A stretch of DNA of 64,000 bases from Pardosa pseudoannulata (Eukaryota > Arthropoda > Arachnida > Araneae > Lycosidae), in the NCBI GenBank assembly GCA_032207245.1, contig CM063500.1, positions 31,916,290-31,980,289 of the forward strand, written 5' to 3'. A program made the translations under genes and the position numbers. A model generated the notes under the pieces. That model ran no database searches, was not told the origin of the DNA, and worked only from the letters and a program-made list of their open reading frames with translations. This document shows positions 1-13,426 of the stretch, piece by piece; positions within the stretch are counted from its first letter, which is position 1; every line of letters begins with the position of its first letter.

Positions 1-301
1 TTGCGAGAAAGGGATTCAAAGCAATCGTCAGTATCATTATTTTGTATCCTTTCTGTCGAACTAAAGACGTATTCAATTCCCAGATAATTTCAGGTAGTAA
101 TAATTCATGAAATAAATGATTCGGCTTTAAAATTATGTGGAGGTTTAGATGAGAATAAAATAATATTTTAATTAAACTTGTATTTCTGAGATCTAAAAAA
201 AGAAGCGATTATTTGGCATAATATTTTAGATCAAGAAATTCCAAATTGTGTAGGCCAATATCAAATTCAGTTGCATCTGTATAGAACATCCCCTCACCCT
301 C

Positions 302-302
<1 letters not shown>
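1..302. other. AT-rich sequence, nothing recognised
   Basis: Ordinary AT-rich DNA with no long open frame, no internal repeat and no match to the other repeat families in the window. Confidence 0.5.
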
Positions 303-362
<60 letters not shown>

Positions 363-374
363 TGTGTGTGTGTA
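303..374. repeat. (TA)n then (GT)n microsatellite
   Basis: An uninterrupted TA tract of about 28 units runs directly into a short GT run (GCGTGTGTGTGTGT). Compound TA/GT simple repeat. Confidence 0.95.
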
Positions 375-766
375 AAAATTTAATACATTAGTCTTAAACT
401 AAAATTTACTGATGCTTATATTAAAAAAAACCACCTAATCCGAGATTATTATCTTCTTAGTAGCCCCTTGGCGTTAAACTCTTCTGTCTTAGAAAAATAT
501 CCTTAATGTTGGAGAAAGTAACTAGCCATCATGAGTTAGTTGGCTAGTTAACTAACTATTGTGCTTAATCATCCTTACTGCTGATTAACCACATTCCTTT
601 TTTCAAGTCTGAGGAGTTCCTAAAGTTATAAAGGGCCGCACGACCATTTTTGAGAGATTTTTTTTCTTTTGGACGCTGATAAATAAAGATGCTGCAAAAG
701 TTCTCTTGATAAATCTTATCCTTTTCACCGACGACTATATCCCTTTGACCATGTTACATCCCTGAA
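375..766. other. AT-rich sequence, nothing recognised
   Basis: Mixed-composition spacer between two TA microsatellites. No coding potential or repeat-family match seen on either strand. Confidence 0.45.
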
Positions 767-825
<59 letters not shown>

Positions 826-839
826 ATATAATATATAAT

Positions 840-888
<49 letters not shown>

Positions 889-895
889 TATATAA

Positions 896-949
<54 letters not shown>

Positions 950-1121
950 AATATATATATATAGTTATATGTATATGTATAATATATATATAAATATATA
1001 TATATATTTTATATATATATATAATGTATATATATATATATGTATATATATAAAATTTTTATATTAATATATATATATATATATATAATATATATATATA
1101 TTTAAATAGATATATATATAT

Positions 1122-1200
<79 letters not shown>

Positions 1201-1205
1201 ATATA
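767..1205. repeat. long imperfect TA-rich microsatellite
   Basis: About 440 bases of almost pure TA, broken by single A or T slips and by short TATAAATATA and GTATATGTATA interruptions. It produces spurious Ile-Tyr reading frames on both strands that should not be read as proteins. Confidence 0.95.
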
Positions 1206-1394
1206 ATACAAGCCTAATGAAGTCAATAATAGGATGTCTTGAAATATTATATTGCATAGATTAACACTCATTAAAATATATGGTTATCAACCAGACTCTG
1301 ACAAAGTGGCTAGATTTGACTAAGGTTCATACAGCAGACCTTTCTGAAGATGCTCTCTTTAAGTTACTAGCAATCTTTACAACTCCATACTCCA

Positions 1395-1885
1395 ACTTTT
1401 TACTCTTCTAGAATTGTAAAGTAGCCTATGAGGATGGATTTGGTTTTTGGTTAAGAATTATCTGGTACAAGCTCTATAATTTATGTATCTTTACTGAGCC
1501 TTGCGTCAATTGCCAACTTTAATTTATATTGTCATATTAAGTGATAGGATATATATAAAAAGTTTTAATATTAACAGCGACTATTTGGAATGACATAGGA
1601 TTGATGTCGAAAATTTAGAGAATCAATTGCAAACCGTGTGGTTATGTATAAAAATCGAACACACAAACGAACAAACTTTTTAATTTTCAAAGATATATAA
1701 CTTATTTACTACATATTTATTAATCGGTGAAATAGAGTCCTAAACGTTTATGAAAAGTATTCGTTGTTAATACCGGTGATAAAAATTTAATTGCAACAAA
1801 AATAATCAATGTTTATATTTAAAATTATCCCATATGTACCTAATCTACTATTTGAGCTAAATATAAAATAAAATTATTTAAACCC
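1395..1885 (-). mobile_element. family H dispersed repeat, truncated copy
   Basis: Matches the copies at 32,450-33,283, 43,155-43,990 and 63,208-64,000. Shared blocks on the plus strand include AGAATTATCTGGTAC, the GATGTC..AAAATTTAG block, TTGCAAACC.TGTGGTTATG and CATACCGGTGA or its variants. This copy lacks the terminal palindrome that marks the 3' end of the fuller copies, so it is truncated at that end (near 1395). Its orientation is opposite to the copies at 32 and 43 kb. No coding capacity is visible. Confidence 0.75.
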
Positions 1886-1926
1886 TTATAATATTAATCT
1901 TACTTTTTCAAACATACACACACACA

Positions 1927-1929
<3 letters not shown>

Positions 1930-1975
<46 letters not shown>
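1930..1975. repeat. (TA)n microsatellite
   Basis: A TA tract of about 22 units, preceded by a short CA run (CATACACACACACAGACA). Confidence 0.9.
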
Positions 1976-1977
<2 letters not shown>

Positions 1978-2312
1978 ACTACAGACTATTTACTTATATA
2001 TTGACTAATTGACTATTAACTTATAATTTTAAATTATAAGACATTGAAAGTCGGTTTTGATTTAAGGATTTTTTTAAACACTTTTTAATTATTTTCTTAG
2101 TAATTATAATTTATTGTTAATTTTTTATACATCTATGTATGTGTGTGTCGTTTAAGTTACTCTAACGTCGCTTATATAATATTAATAAATTTTTGCCAGC
2201 TTAAGCTTATATAAATGTTATCTATGTTGATATATGCATTATGATCATTTATAGTTTTAAATCAATCTTTTAAAAAATCTTTGTTTTCATTACATGATTT
2301 CTGGTAAAGTAT

Positions 2313-2314
<2 letters not shown>
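1976..2314. other. AT-rich sequence, nothing recognised
   Basis: Low-GC spacer between two TA tracts. No reading frame or repeat match that I can support. Confidence 0.4.

Positions 2315-2361
<47 letters not shown>
2315..2361. repeat. (TA)n microsatellite
   Basis: A TA tract of about 22 units. The open frame that begins just upstream at 2294 is mostly translated TA and is not a gene. Confidence 0.9.
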
Positions 2362-2368
<7 letters not shown>

Positions 2369-2513
2369 CAGCAAATATATATTGAATTTTCCTGTACAAA
2401 AAAACTTATGTGTTGTTTTTTTATGTACATAATTAAGATAGTGTATATTTTAGAAAATATCACTTTTAACTTGTATTTGGTTTGTTTTCTTAATAATAAA
2501 AAAAACTTTTAAT

Positions 2514-2634
<121 letters not shown>

Positions 2635-2814
2635 TAGAAGTAATGGTAAACTGTTTAAAGTTTTCATAAAATTCAAAATTTGTTTAAATGATTTTTTAAA
2701 CTATTTTATTTATAATATTTTTATGTAAGTAATAAAAAGAATTTTATTCGGGTTATAAGTTTATTTATAAACTTTTGCTGCTTATCATATTTATGGACCT
2801 TTGATAAATTCTAA

Positions 2815-4715
2815 TTACATAGAAATATCAAACTTAAAATTGAATTCTGTCCGTGTTAAAACTTTTGTCCCTTCAAGTGTCTCAGTATAACTAAATCTAT
2901 AAATAATATTTGATCTTATTACGATTTTTATATATTAATCTGTAAACATATCTAAAGCGCCTAATATCATTAGATCTACCATGGCAAACAAAAAGGAATG
3001 TTAAGCTTACAATTGAATTCTGTCCGTGTTAAATTTGGTGTCTCTTTAAGTGTCTAAGAATGAATAAATCTCCAATAATATATCATCTTATTACGATTGT
3101 ATATATTAATCTGCAAACATATCTAAACAGAGTAACATTAGGTCTACCTTACCAATTAATAAGAACAATCAAACTTACAATTGAATTTTGTCCGTATTAA
3201 ATGTGTTGTCTCTTTCAGCGTCTAAGAATAAAAAAATATCCAAATAATATTTGATCTTATTACGATTTTTATATATTAATCTGTAAACATATCTAAACTG
3301 CCTGATATCATTAGATCTACTTTATCAATAATAAGAACTGTTAAACTTACAATTGAATTCTGTCCGTGTTAAATCTGGTGTCTCTTTAAGTGTCTAAGAG
3401 TGAATAAATCTCCAACTAATATTTCATCTTTTTACGATATTTTATATATTAATCTGGAAACATTTCTAAACAGCATATCATTAGGTATGCCTTATCAATT
3501 ATAAAAACTATCAAACTTACGATTGAATTTTGTCCGTGTTAAATCATTTGTCTCTTTCAGTGTCAAAGAATAAAAAATATCTCCATATAATATTTCATCT
3601 CATTACGATTTTTATGCATTAATCTGTAAACATATCTAAACTGCATAATATTATTAGATCTACTTTACCATATAATAAGAAATATCAAACTTACAATTGA
3701 ATTATGTTCGTGTTAAATCTGGTGTCTCTTTAAGTGTCTAAGAATGAATCAATATCCAATAATATATCCTCTTATTACGATTGTATATATTTATCTGCAT
3801 ACATATCTAAACAGTGTATGATTAGTTCTACCTTACTAATTAATAAGAACTGTTAAACTTACAATTGAATTTTGTTCTCGTTAAATCTTTTGTCTCTTGA
3901 AGTGCCTAAGAATAAATATATCTAGAAATAATATTTCATCTTATTACGATTTTATATATATATTAATCTGCAAACATATCTAAACAGCAGGATATCATTC
4001 GATCTACCTTACCAATTAATAAAAACTATCAAACGTAGAATAGAATTTTGTCCGTGTTAAATGTTTTGTCTCTTTCAGTGTCTAAGAATAAAAAAATCTC
4101 CATATAGTATTTTATCTTATTACGATTTTTATATATTATTCTGTAAACATATCTAAACTGCATGATATAATTAGATCTACCTTACCAAATAATAACAAAT
4201 ATCAAATATACAATTTAATTCTGCCCGCGTTAAATCTAGTGTCTCTTTAAGTGTCTAAGAATGGTTAAATCTCCAATAACATTTCGTCTTATTACGATTA
4301 ATATATAATAATATGTAAACATATCCAAACTGCATGATCTCATTATATCTACCTCACTAAATAATAAGAAATATTAAACTTACAATTGACTTCTATCCGT
4401 GTTAAATCATGTGTCTCTATTAGTATGTAAGAATGAATAAATCTCCAATAATATTTCACCTTATGATGATCATTATATAATAATGTGTAAACATATCTAA
4501 ACTGCATGATATCATTAGATCTATCTTACCAAATAATAAGAAATATTAAACTTAAATTTGTATTCTGTCTGTGTTAAATCTGGTGTACCTTAAAGTGTCT
4601 AAGAATGAATAAATCTCCAAATAATATTTCATCTTATTACGATTTTTATATATTAATCTGCAAGAATGTCTAAACAGCATGACATATTTACGCCTAATTT
4701 ACCAATTAATACAAA
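2815..4715. repeat. tandem satellite array, ~172-bp unit, ~11 copies
   Basis: The marker TGAATTCTGTCCGTGTTAAA and its variants recurs at about 2841, 3014, 3182, 3354, 3524, 3698, 3866, 4041, 4215, 4387 and 4559, a spacing of 168-175 bp. Each unit also carries a GTCTCTTTAAGTGTCTAAGA block, a TTATTACGATTTTTATAT block and an AAACATATCTAAAC block. All units are head to tail and moderately diverged by substitutions and small indels. No reading frame is preserved. The unit length is in the range often seen for nucleosome-sized satellites. That parallel is an inference from length alone. Confidence 0.95.
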
Positions 4716-5090
4716 AGTTAATGCTATTAGAGTTTTAACCTCAATAGTCAATCAAAATTACATATGTATGTGTAGGTGTGCTTATACTTTATAATCTTCC
4801 AGGATGCTAAATAAATAAGAGAAATATTCTAAATCTCTATTATTGAAAGGCATAGTAATAAAATAAAACAGTTTTATAGCAACTACATTTAACACTGATC
4901 ATAATTAGTTGATTTATTAATTTGAAAATATCATTTTCAATTTCCTTTCCTAGTTATTGAAATCACTAATTACGCATTTGCTGATCAAACGAAATGTTTA
5001 CCATCATAGACAAAGCTATTTCCTTCGTCGATTAGAAGCCAATTTTAATATTACGTAAATAGTTAAATTTGCTTTAATTTGGTTCATAAT
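4716..5090. other. spacer between two satellite arrays
   Basis: Low-GC sequence between the ~172-bp array and the ~340-bp array. It repeats neither unit and has no coding signal. Confidence 0.5.
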
Positions 5091-8000
5091 TTTAGATGTC
5101 TTGTTCTGTAAAACTAAACATTGATTTGTGTCAGTGTTTTCATAACTTTTATGTTGATTAAAATTTGCTCATTTATCAAACTATTGATACGATTTCATAT
5201 TAATCAAAAACTTTTATCTGTAATAAATATATTTCAGCGTTTTAATTTTCTAAAACTATGGTTAAACTATAAATGTAAAAAACTTTAAGATTATATCTAC
5301 ATATACCGTAAAAGAAAAACATTGTTCAGTGCTTTATTGTAATCATTAACAATTCAATATATTGAATATATTCAATATATTCAATATAACTCAATATATT
5401 CAATATATTGAATATATTTAGTAAAATATACAGGGAAGTTCATTGAATTGTATTAAAGTATGTGACAAACATAGTTAATACAAGTTTTTTTGTAAAATAA
5501 TTTTTCATATTTTTAATGTTGATTGAAATTTGCTCATTTAATAAACAATTGTCGATTTCATATTAATCAAAAACTTTTATCTACAATAAAGATATGTGAG
5601 CGTTTTAATTTTTTAAACTGTGGTTAAACTATAAATGTAAAAAAAAATTAAATTATATCTACATATAATATAACAGAAGAAAGTTTGTTCAATGCTTTAT
5701 TATAATCATTAACAATTCAATATATCGAATATATTTAGTTAAATATACTCTGAAGTTCATTGAATTGTATTAAAGTATGTGCCAAACATAGTTAATACAA
5801 GTCTTTTGTAAAATTATTTATATTTGTAAAATTATTTTACATATGTTTTATGTTTATTGATATTTGCTCATTTAATAAACTATCATTGATTTCATATTAA
5901 TCAAAAACTTTTATCTACAATAAAGATATTTCAGCGTTTTGATTTTCTTAAAGTATGGTTAAACTATACATGTATATACATGTAAATAAATTTAATTTTT
6001 TCTACATATAATATAACAGAAGGAACCTTGTTCAGTGCTTTATTGTAATCATTAAAAATTCAAAATATTGAATATATTTAGTTAAATTTACTGGGAAGAT
6101 CATTGATTTGTATTAAAGTATGTGCTAAACCTAGTTAATACAAGATTTTGAAAAGTTATTTATATTTGTAAAATTATTTTTCATATGTTTTATGTTCCTT
6201 GATATTTGCTAATTTAATAAACTATTTGTCGATTTCATATTAATCAAAAACTTTTATCAACAATAAAGATATTTCAGTGTTTTAATTTTTTTAAAGTATG
6301 ATTAAAATATAAATGTAAAAAAAATTATATTATATATACATATAATAAAACAGAAGAAACCTGGTTCAATGCTTTATTGTAATCATTAAAAATTCAAAAT
6401 ATTGAATATATTTAGTATAATTTACTGGGAAGTTCATTAAAATGTATTAAAGTATGTGCAAAACATAGTTAATACAACTTTTTTGAAAAGTTATTTATAT
6501 TTGTAAAATTATTTTTCATATGTTTTATGTTTCTTGATATTTTCTAATTTAATAAACTATTGTCGATTTCATATTAAAAAATTTTTGTCTATAATAAAGA
6601 TATTTTAGCATTTTAATTTTTTAAAATACGGTTAAACTATAAATGTAAAAAAAATTAAATTATATCTACATATAATATAACAGAAGAAATCTCGTTCAAT
6701 GCTTTATTGTAATCATTGAAAATTCAATATATCGAATATATTTATTTAAATACACTGGGAAGTTCATTAAATTGTATTAAAGAATGTGCCAAACATAGTT
6801 AATACAAGTTTTTTGTAAAATTATTTTTGTAAAATTATTTATATTTGTACAATTATTTTTCATATGTTTTATGTTGATTGATATTTGCTCATTTAATAAA
6901 CTGTTGTCGATTTCATATTAATCAAAAACTTTTAACTACAATAAAGGTATTTCAGCATTTTGATTTTTTTAAAGTATGGTTAAACTGTACATGTAAAAAA
7001 AATTAAATTGTATCTACATATAATATAACAGAAGAAACCTTGTTCAATGCTTTATTGTAATCATTAAAAATTCAAAATATTTATTATATTTAGTAAAATT
7101 TACTGGAAGGTTCGCTAAATGTGTTAAAGTATGTGCTAAACCTTGTTAATACAAGCTTTTTGAAAAGTTAATTATATTTGTAAAATTATTTTTTATAGGT
7201 TTTATGTTCCTTGATATTTGCTAATTAAATAAACTATTGTCGATTTCATATTAATCAAAAACTTTTATCTACAATAAAGATATTCAGTGTTTTAATTTTT
7301 TAAAGTATGGTTAAAATTTAAATGTAAAAAAAAATAAATTATATCTACATATAATATAATAGAAGAAACCTTGTTCAATGCTTTATTGTAATCTTTAAAA
7401 TTCAATATATTGAATATATTTAGTTATATTTACTAGGAAGTTCATTGAATTCTGTTAAAGTATTTGCCGAACCTAGTTAATACAAGTTTATTGTAAAATA
7501 TTTTTTCATATATTTAATGTTGATTGAAATTTGCTCATTTAATAAACTGTTGTCGATTTCTTATTAATCAAAAACTTTTATCTATAATAAAGATATTTCA
7601 AAGTTTTAATTTTTTAAAACTAAGGTTGAACAATAAATGTAAAAAACTTTAAGATTATAATCTACATATACCGTAACAGAAGAAACATTGTTCAGGGCTT
7701 TATTGTAATCAATTTAAAAAAATCATCAAAAAAAAAAATTCAAAAAAATTCAAAAAATTATTTTGCATTTTTAAGATTCAATATATTGAATATATTTAGT
7801 AAAATATACTGGGAAGTTCATTATATTTTATTAAAGTATTTGCCAAACCTAGTTAATACAAATATTTTGTAAAATAATTTTTTTATTTTTAATGTTGATT
7901 GAAATTTGCTCATTTAATAAACAATTGTCGATTTCATATTAATCAAAAACTTTTATCTACAATAAATGTATGTGAGCGTTTTAATTTTTTAAACTATGGT

Positions 8001-11000
8001 TAAACTATAAATGTAAAAAAAAATAAATTATATCTACATATAACAGAAGAAACCTTGTTCAGTGCTTTATTGTAATCATTAAAAATTCATAATATTGAAT
8101 ATATGTAGTATAATATACTGGGAAATTCATTAAAATGTATTAACGTATGCGCTAAACCTAGTTGATACAAGTTTTTTGAAAAGTTATTTATATTTGTAAA
8201 ATTATTTTTCATAAGTTTTATGTTCCTTGATATTTGTTAATTTAATAAACTATTGTAGATTTCATATTAATCAAAAACTTCTATCTACAATAAAGATATT
8301 GCAGTGTTTTAATTTTTTAAAGTATGGTTAAACTATAAATGTAAAAAAAAGTTAAATTATATTTACATATAATATAACAGAAGAAACCTTGTTCAGTGCT
8401 TCACTGTAATCATTAAAAATTCAATATATTGAATATATTAAGTTAAATATATTGGGAAGTTCATTGATTTGTGTTAAAGTATTTGTCAAACCTAGTTAAT
8501 ACATGATTTTTTAAAATACTTTTTTATATTTTAATGTTGATTGAAATTTGCTCATTTAATAAACTATTGTCGATTTCAAAATAATCAAAATCTTTTATCT
8601 ATAATAAAGATATTTCAAAGTTTTAATTTTTTAAATCAAGGGTTAAATAATAAATGTAAAAAACTTTAAGATTATATCTACATATACCGTAAAAGAAGAA
8701 ACATTCTTTAGTGCCTTATTGTAATCATTTTTAAAAAAATCATCAAAAAATTTTTTAAAAAATTCAAAATATCATTTTGAATTTTTAAAATTCAATATAT
8801 TTAATATATTTAGTAAAATATACTGGGAAGTTTATTAAATTGTATTAAAGTATGTGTCAAACCTACTTAATACAAGTTTTTTGTAAAATAATTTATCATA
8901 TTTTTATTGTTGATTGAAATATGCTCATTTAATAAACAATTGTCGATTTTCATTTTGATCAAAAACTTTTATCTACAATAAAGATATTTCAGCGTTTTAA
9001 TTTTTTAAAACTAAGGTTAAACTATAAATGTAAAAAAAATTAAGATTATATCTACATATACCGTAACAGAAAAAACATTGTTCAGTGCTTTATTGTAATC
9101 ATTAACAATTCAATATATAGAATATATTTAGTAAAATATACTGGGAAGTTCATTAAATTGTATTAAAGTATGTGATAAACATAGTTAATACAAGTTTTTT
9201 TGTAAAATAATTTATATTTGTACAATTATTTTTCATATGTTTTATGTTGATTGATATTTGCTCATTTAATAAACTATTGTCCATTTCATATTAATCAAAA
9301 TACTTTTATCTACAAAAAAGATATTTCAGCGTTTTGATTTATTTAAAGTATGGTTAAACTATAAATGTATAAAAAAATAAATTGTATCTACTTATAATAT
9401 AACAGAAGAAACCTTGTTCAGTGCTTTATTGTAATCATTAAAAATTCATAATATTGAATATATTTAGTAAAATATACTGGGAAGTTCATTAAATTGTATT
9501 AAAGTATGTGCCAAACATAGTTAATACAAGTATTTTGTAAAATTATTTATATTAATAAAATTATTTTTCATATGTTTTATGTTTATTGATATATGCTCAT
9601 TTAATAAACTATTGTTGATTTTATATTAATGAAAAACTTTTATCTACAATAAATATATTTCAGCGTTTTGATTTTTTTAAAGTATGGTTAAACTATAAAT
9701 GTAAAAAAAAATTAAATTTTATCTACATATATTATAACAGAAGAAACCTTGTTCAGCTTTATTGTAATCATTAAATATTCAATATTGAATATATTTAGTT
9801 AAATTACTGGAAGTTCATTAAAATTGTTAAGTATGTGCTAAACCTAGTTAATACAAGTTTTTTTAAAAAATTATTATATTTGTAAAATTATTTTTATATG
9901 TTTTATGTTCCTTGAATTTGCTAATTTAATAAAATATTGTCGATTTCATATTAATCAAAAACTTTTATCTAAATAAAGATATTTCAGTATTAATTTTTTA
10001 AATATGGTTAAACTATAAATGTAAAAAAATTCAATTATATTACATATAATATAAACAAAATCATGTTCAGTTTATTGTAATCATTAAAAATTCAATATAT
10101 TGAATATATTAAGTTAAATTTACTGGGAAGTTCATTGAATTGTGTTAAAGTATTTGCCAAATCTAGTTAATACAAGTTTTTTGTAAAATAATTTTTCCTA
10201 TTTTTAATGTTGATTGAAATTTGCTCATTTAATAAGCTATTGTCGATTTCTTATTAATCAAAAACTTTTATCTATAATAAAGATATTTCAAAGTTTTAAT
10301 TTTTTAAAACTAAGGTTAAACAATAAATGTAAAAAACTTTAAGATTATATCTACATATACCGTAACGGAAGAAACATTGTTCAGAGCTTTATTGTAATCA
10401 TTTAAAAAAAATTATCAAAAAAAATTTTAAAAATTCAAAAAATTAATTTGAATTTTTAAGATTCAATATATTGAATGTATTTAGTAAAATATACTGGGAA
10501 GTTCATTAAATTGTATTAAAGTATTTGCCAAACCTAGTTAATACAAGTTTTTTTGTAAAATATTTTTTCATATTTTTAATGTTGATTGAAATTTGCTCAT
10601 TTAATAAACAATTGTCGATTTCATATTAATCAAAAACTTTTATCTACAAGAAATATAGTGAGCGTTTTAATTTTTTTTTTAAACTGGTTAAACTATAAAT
10701 GTAAAAAAAAAATTAAATTATATCTACATATAACAGAAGAAATCTTGTTCAATGCTTTATTGTAATCATTAAAAATTCAATATATTGAATATATTTAGTA
10801 AAATATACTGGGAAGTTCATTAAATTGTATTAAAGTATGTGCCAAACATAGTTAATACAAGTTTTTTGTTAAATTATTTTTTGTAAAATATTTATATTTG
10901 TAAAATTATTTTTCATATGATTATGTTGATTGATATTTGCTCATTTAATAAACTATTGTTGATTTTATATTAATGAAAAACTTTTATCTACAATAAATAT

Positions 11001-11189
11001 ATTTCAGCGTTTTGATTTTTTTAAAGTATGGTTAAACTATAAATGTAAAAAAAAATTAAATTTTATCTACATATATTATAACAGAAGAAACCTTGTTCAG
11101 TGCTTTATTGTAATTATTAAATTCAAAATATTGAATATAGTTATTAAAATTTACTGAGAAGTTCATTAAACTGTATTAAATTATCTAAA
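5091..11189. repeat. tandem satellite array, ~340-bp unit, left segment
   Basis: The block GCTTTATTGTAATCATT recurs near 5331, 5694, 6037, 6371, 6701, 7049, 7380, 7697, 8064, 8398, 8713, 9087, 9423, 9756, 10070, 10386, 10754 and 11102. Spacings range from 314 to 374 bp. Units share ACTGGGAAGTTCATT, CTAGTTAATACAAG, TGTCGATTTCATATTAATCA and an AT palindrome (TTCAATATATTGAA). A subset of units (for example 7697, 8713 and 10386) carries ACCGTAACAG plus an extra AAATCATCAAAAAA stretch, and the next interval is longer (367-374 bp). This suggests at least two monomer types in a higher-order arrangement. The array is cut at 11,189 by a transposon. Confidence 0.95.
11185..11189. repeat. left target-site duplication (CTAAA) of the transposon
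   Basis: CTAAA precedes the left inverted repeat, and CTAAA follows the right one at 14,096. The uninterrupted array consensus reads TGTGCTAAACCTAG at this point, with a single CTAAA, so the pair fits a 5-bp target duplication. A slightly longer or shorter duplication cannot be excluded because the flanks are diverged. Confidence 0.6.
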
Positions 11190-12011
11190 GTTATTCCATG
11201 TGAAATCGACACAATTTTAGAACAAATTCTACCTGACCCCCTCCAATTTTGATTAAATTTGGTACAGTAAGTGACTTCATGGTAATAAAGAAAATCCCCA
11301 AATCTTATGTTCAAATAATAATTGGTTTGGGAGTTATAAGGCTTTAAAGTTGCCAGATTTGTCTAAAAAATACACTATCGGCATACCTTTAAATTACACT
11401 TGCTACTCACCTAATTAAGCTAGATATGTGCAAGGTGTTATTTTAAACCTTTTTTAATGGGCTTTCATATGATATACAACACATGATGACTTGAAATTTT
11501 TTAAAATTTAAATTTAAATTAAAATTTAAAATTTAAATTTCTCAAAAAGCCAAGTTTTTAAAATTTTGAAAAAAATCTCAAAAATTGCTCATATTATTGT
11601 TAATTAATCCTCAAAGTTTCATGTTGGGATCATAATGGGATCACAAGCTACAAAAGTTTTTTGTTTGATATATTTACTATTGCAATAACGAAAATGAGAA
11701 CATGCATTCATTACTTTTAATCTAACTCATCTGTATGGGATGGCATTAATGTTTACACACTACCTTATCGACATATACTCTAGTAAATAGTACATTTAAC
11801 ATTTGTGAAGATTTTAGAATGAAGAAAAATCATTAAAGTGCATTACTTTTGATGGATGGTGCTACTTATTTAGTTGAAACTGATAGAAAGCTTTATGTGT
11901 TTTGAGAATTTCTACTTCAGAAAGAATATACATTGGTCCTGTTAGAGTTAAAGGATTCACCTTACACATAACATCTGAAATTGGAATTCATAGTACATCT
12001 GGCTTCATACA
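11190..12011 (+). repeat. left terminal inverted repeat (~820 bp)
   Basis: Reverse complement of 13,280-14,095 with few differences. Shared landmarks are CTACCTGACCCCCTCCAA, the ATTTAAATTTAAATT tract, TGATCCCATTATGATCCC on the opposite arm, and CATAACATCTGAAATTGGAA. Homology stops in the GTACATCTGGCTT block at about 12,005-12,011. Confidence 0.9.
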
Positions 12012-12116
12012 TTGTGACATAGTCATTGGGATTATAATGGGATCACAAGCTATAAAATACCAAATTAGCTTCCATTAACACATGGAAAAATTAACACATA
12101 CAAGGACTGCCTTGCT

Positions 12117-13426
12117 ATGATGATTTGTAATCCAGCATCAGTCAGCTGCCACATGGGAGAGTGTACATCATGTTCTGGGACTACATAATTAAAAACCATA
12201 CTTGGTGAAAAAATTCGATGAAAATATGGTGGAAAAGATCATTTTCAATCAGTGGATTTCTGTTGATAGGAGCTCTTTAGAAACAATACAAAAGTCAGCA
12301 TCAGAATTTATTGACTTATTTTGTGAGAAAATGTCTGTATTAGTTTATCATTACTTTGTGGTGAAACAACAAAATTCATTTATAAACAATATAAAAGGAA
12401 ATTTAAAAGATTCAGAGTTTGTAGTTCTTGATTTTGCTGAAAATTACTCATTTGTTAAACAGGATGCGACCCAGAGCTGCCACTGGACTAATGTTCAATC
12501 TACAACTCACCCATTTGTTGTATATTACAAAGGGAAGTTTGGAATTGACCACTTTACATACATTGTAATTTAAGACTGTTTGGAGCCCAATACAGTAGCA
12601 GTTTACTGTTTTCAAAAGAAGCTTATTACTTTTTTTAAGACAGAATTTTAAAAAAAAGTGCAAGGAAAATATTTTATTTCCCGATGGGTCATCTGCACAA
12701 TATATAAATAAGAAAAACTTTGCCAATTTATGCTTACATAAGGAAGATTTTGGCATTGAGGCAGAATGGCATTTTTGGACAACAGCTCATGGTAAAGGAC
12801 CTTGTGATGGGGTAGGAGGTACACTCAAGAGTTAGCGGCTTGAGCAAGCCTACAACGACCATATAAAAATCAAATACTTACACCACAACAACTTTTAAAC
12901 TGGGCACAGGAAAACATCACAAGAATACATTTTGTTTTTCAACCCAAGAAGAACATGTTTCTACAGCTATATTTCTAGATGACCAATTTAAAATTGCTTT
13001 TGAAATTCCTGGGACTCAGAAATATGCTTTTATACCCACAGAATCAAAAACAAAAGTCTTTGAGAAGACATTTTCCTTTTCACAAGATTTATTGATGCAA
13101 ACTGCGATAGCATCACAATAAAAGCTTCTATTTGCTGATAAAAATGGCTATATTACTGCTGTTTATAATTGCAACTGGTGGCTTACATTTATGTTAAGAG
13201 AAAGAAGAGAAAAACTCTGAAGAGGTAAAAGTGACATTCCTTCACTCATCTGGACCATCACCATCTTTTTTTATATCTATATAAGCCAGATGTACTATGG
13301 ATTCCAATTTCCGATGTTATGTGTAAGGTGGATCCTTTAACTCCAACAGGACCAATGTATATTCTTTCTGAAGTAGAAATTCTCAAAACACATAAAGCTT
13401 TCTACCAGTTTCAACTAAATAAGTAG
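12117..13426 (+). pseudogene. broken transposase gene of the long-TIR transposon
   Basis: The reading is conserved but split over several frames. An upstream piece from 12,117 gives a Cys-rich stretch (MICNPASVSCHMGECTSC), perhaps a zinc-binding knuckle. The longest intact piece, 12,202-12,573, contains VVLDFAENYSFV and SCHWTNVQSTTHPFVVYY. After its stop, DCLEPNTVAVYCFQKKLITF continues. Next come FPDGSSAQYINKKNFANLC and EAEWHFWTTAHGKGPCDGVG in another frame. The C-terminal end (IPISDVMCKVDPL, then GPMYILSEVEILKTHK) reads to a stop at 13,424-13,426, inside the right inverted repeat. The acidic positions (D in LDFAEN, D in PDGSS, E in AEWHF) are candidate catalytic residues by analogy with DDE transposases. 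That assignment is inference. Several stops and frameshifts make this copy inactive. Confidence 0.75.

Noticed and set aside
12448..12756. 102-codon minus-strand frame
   Set aside because: Antisense shadow of the conserved transposase reading on the plus strand.
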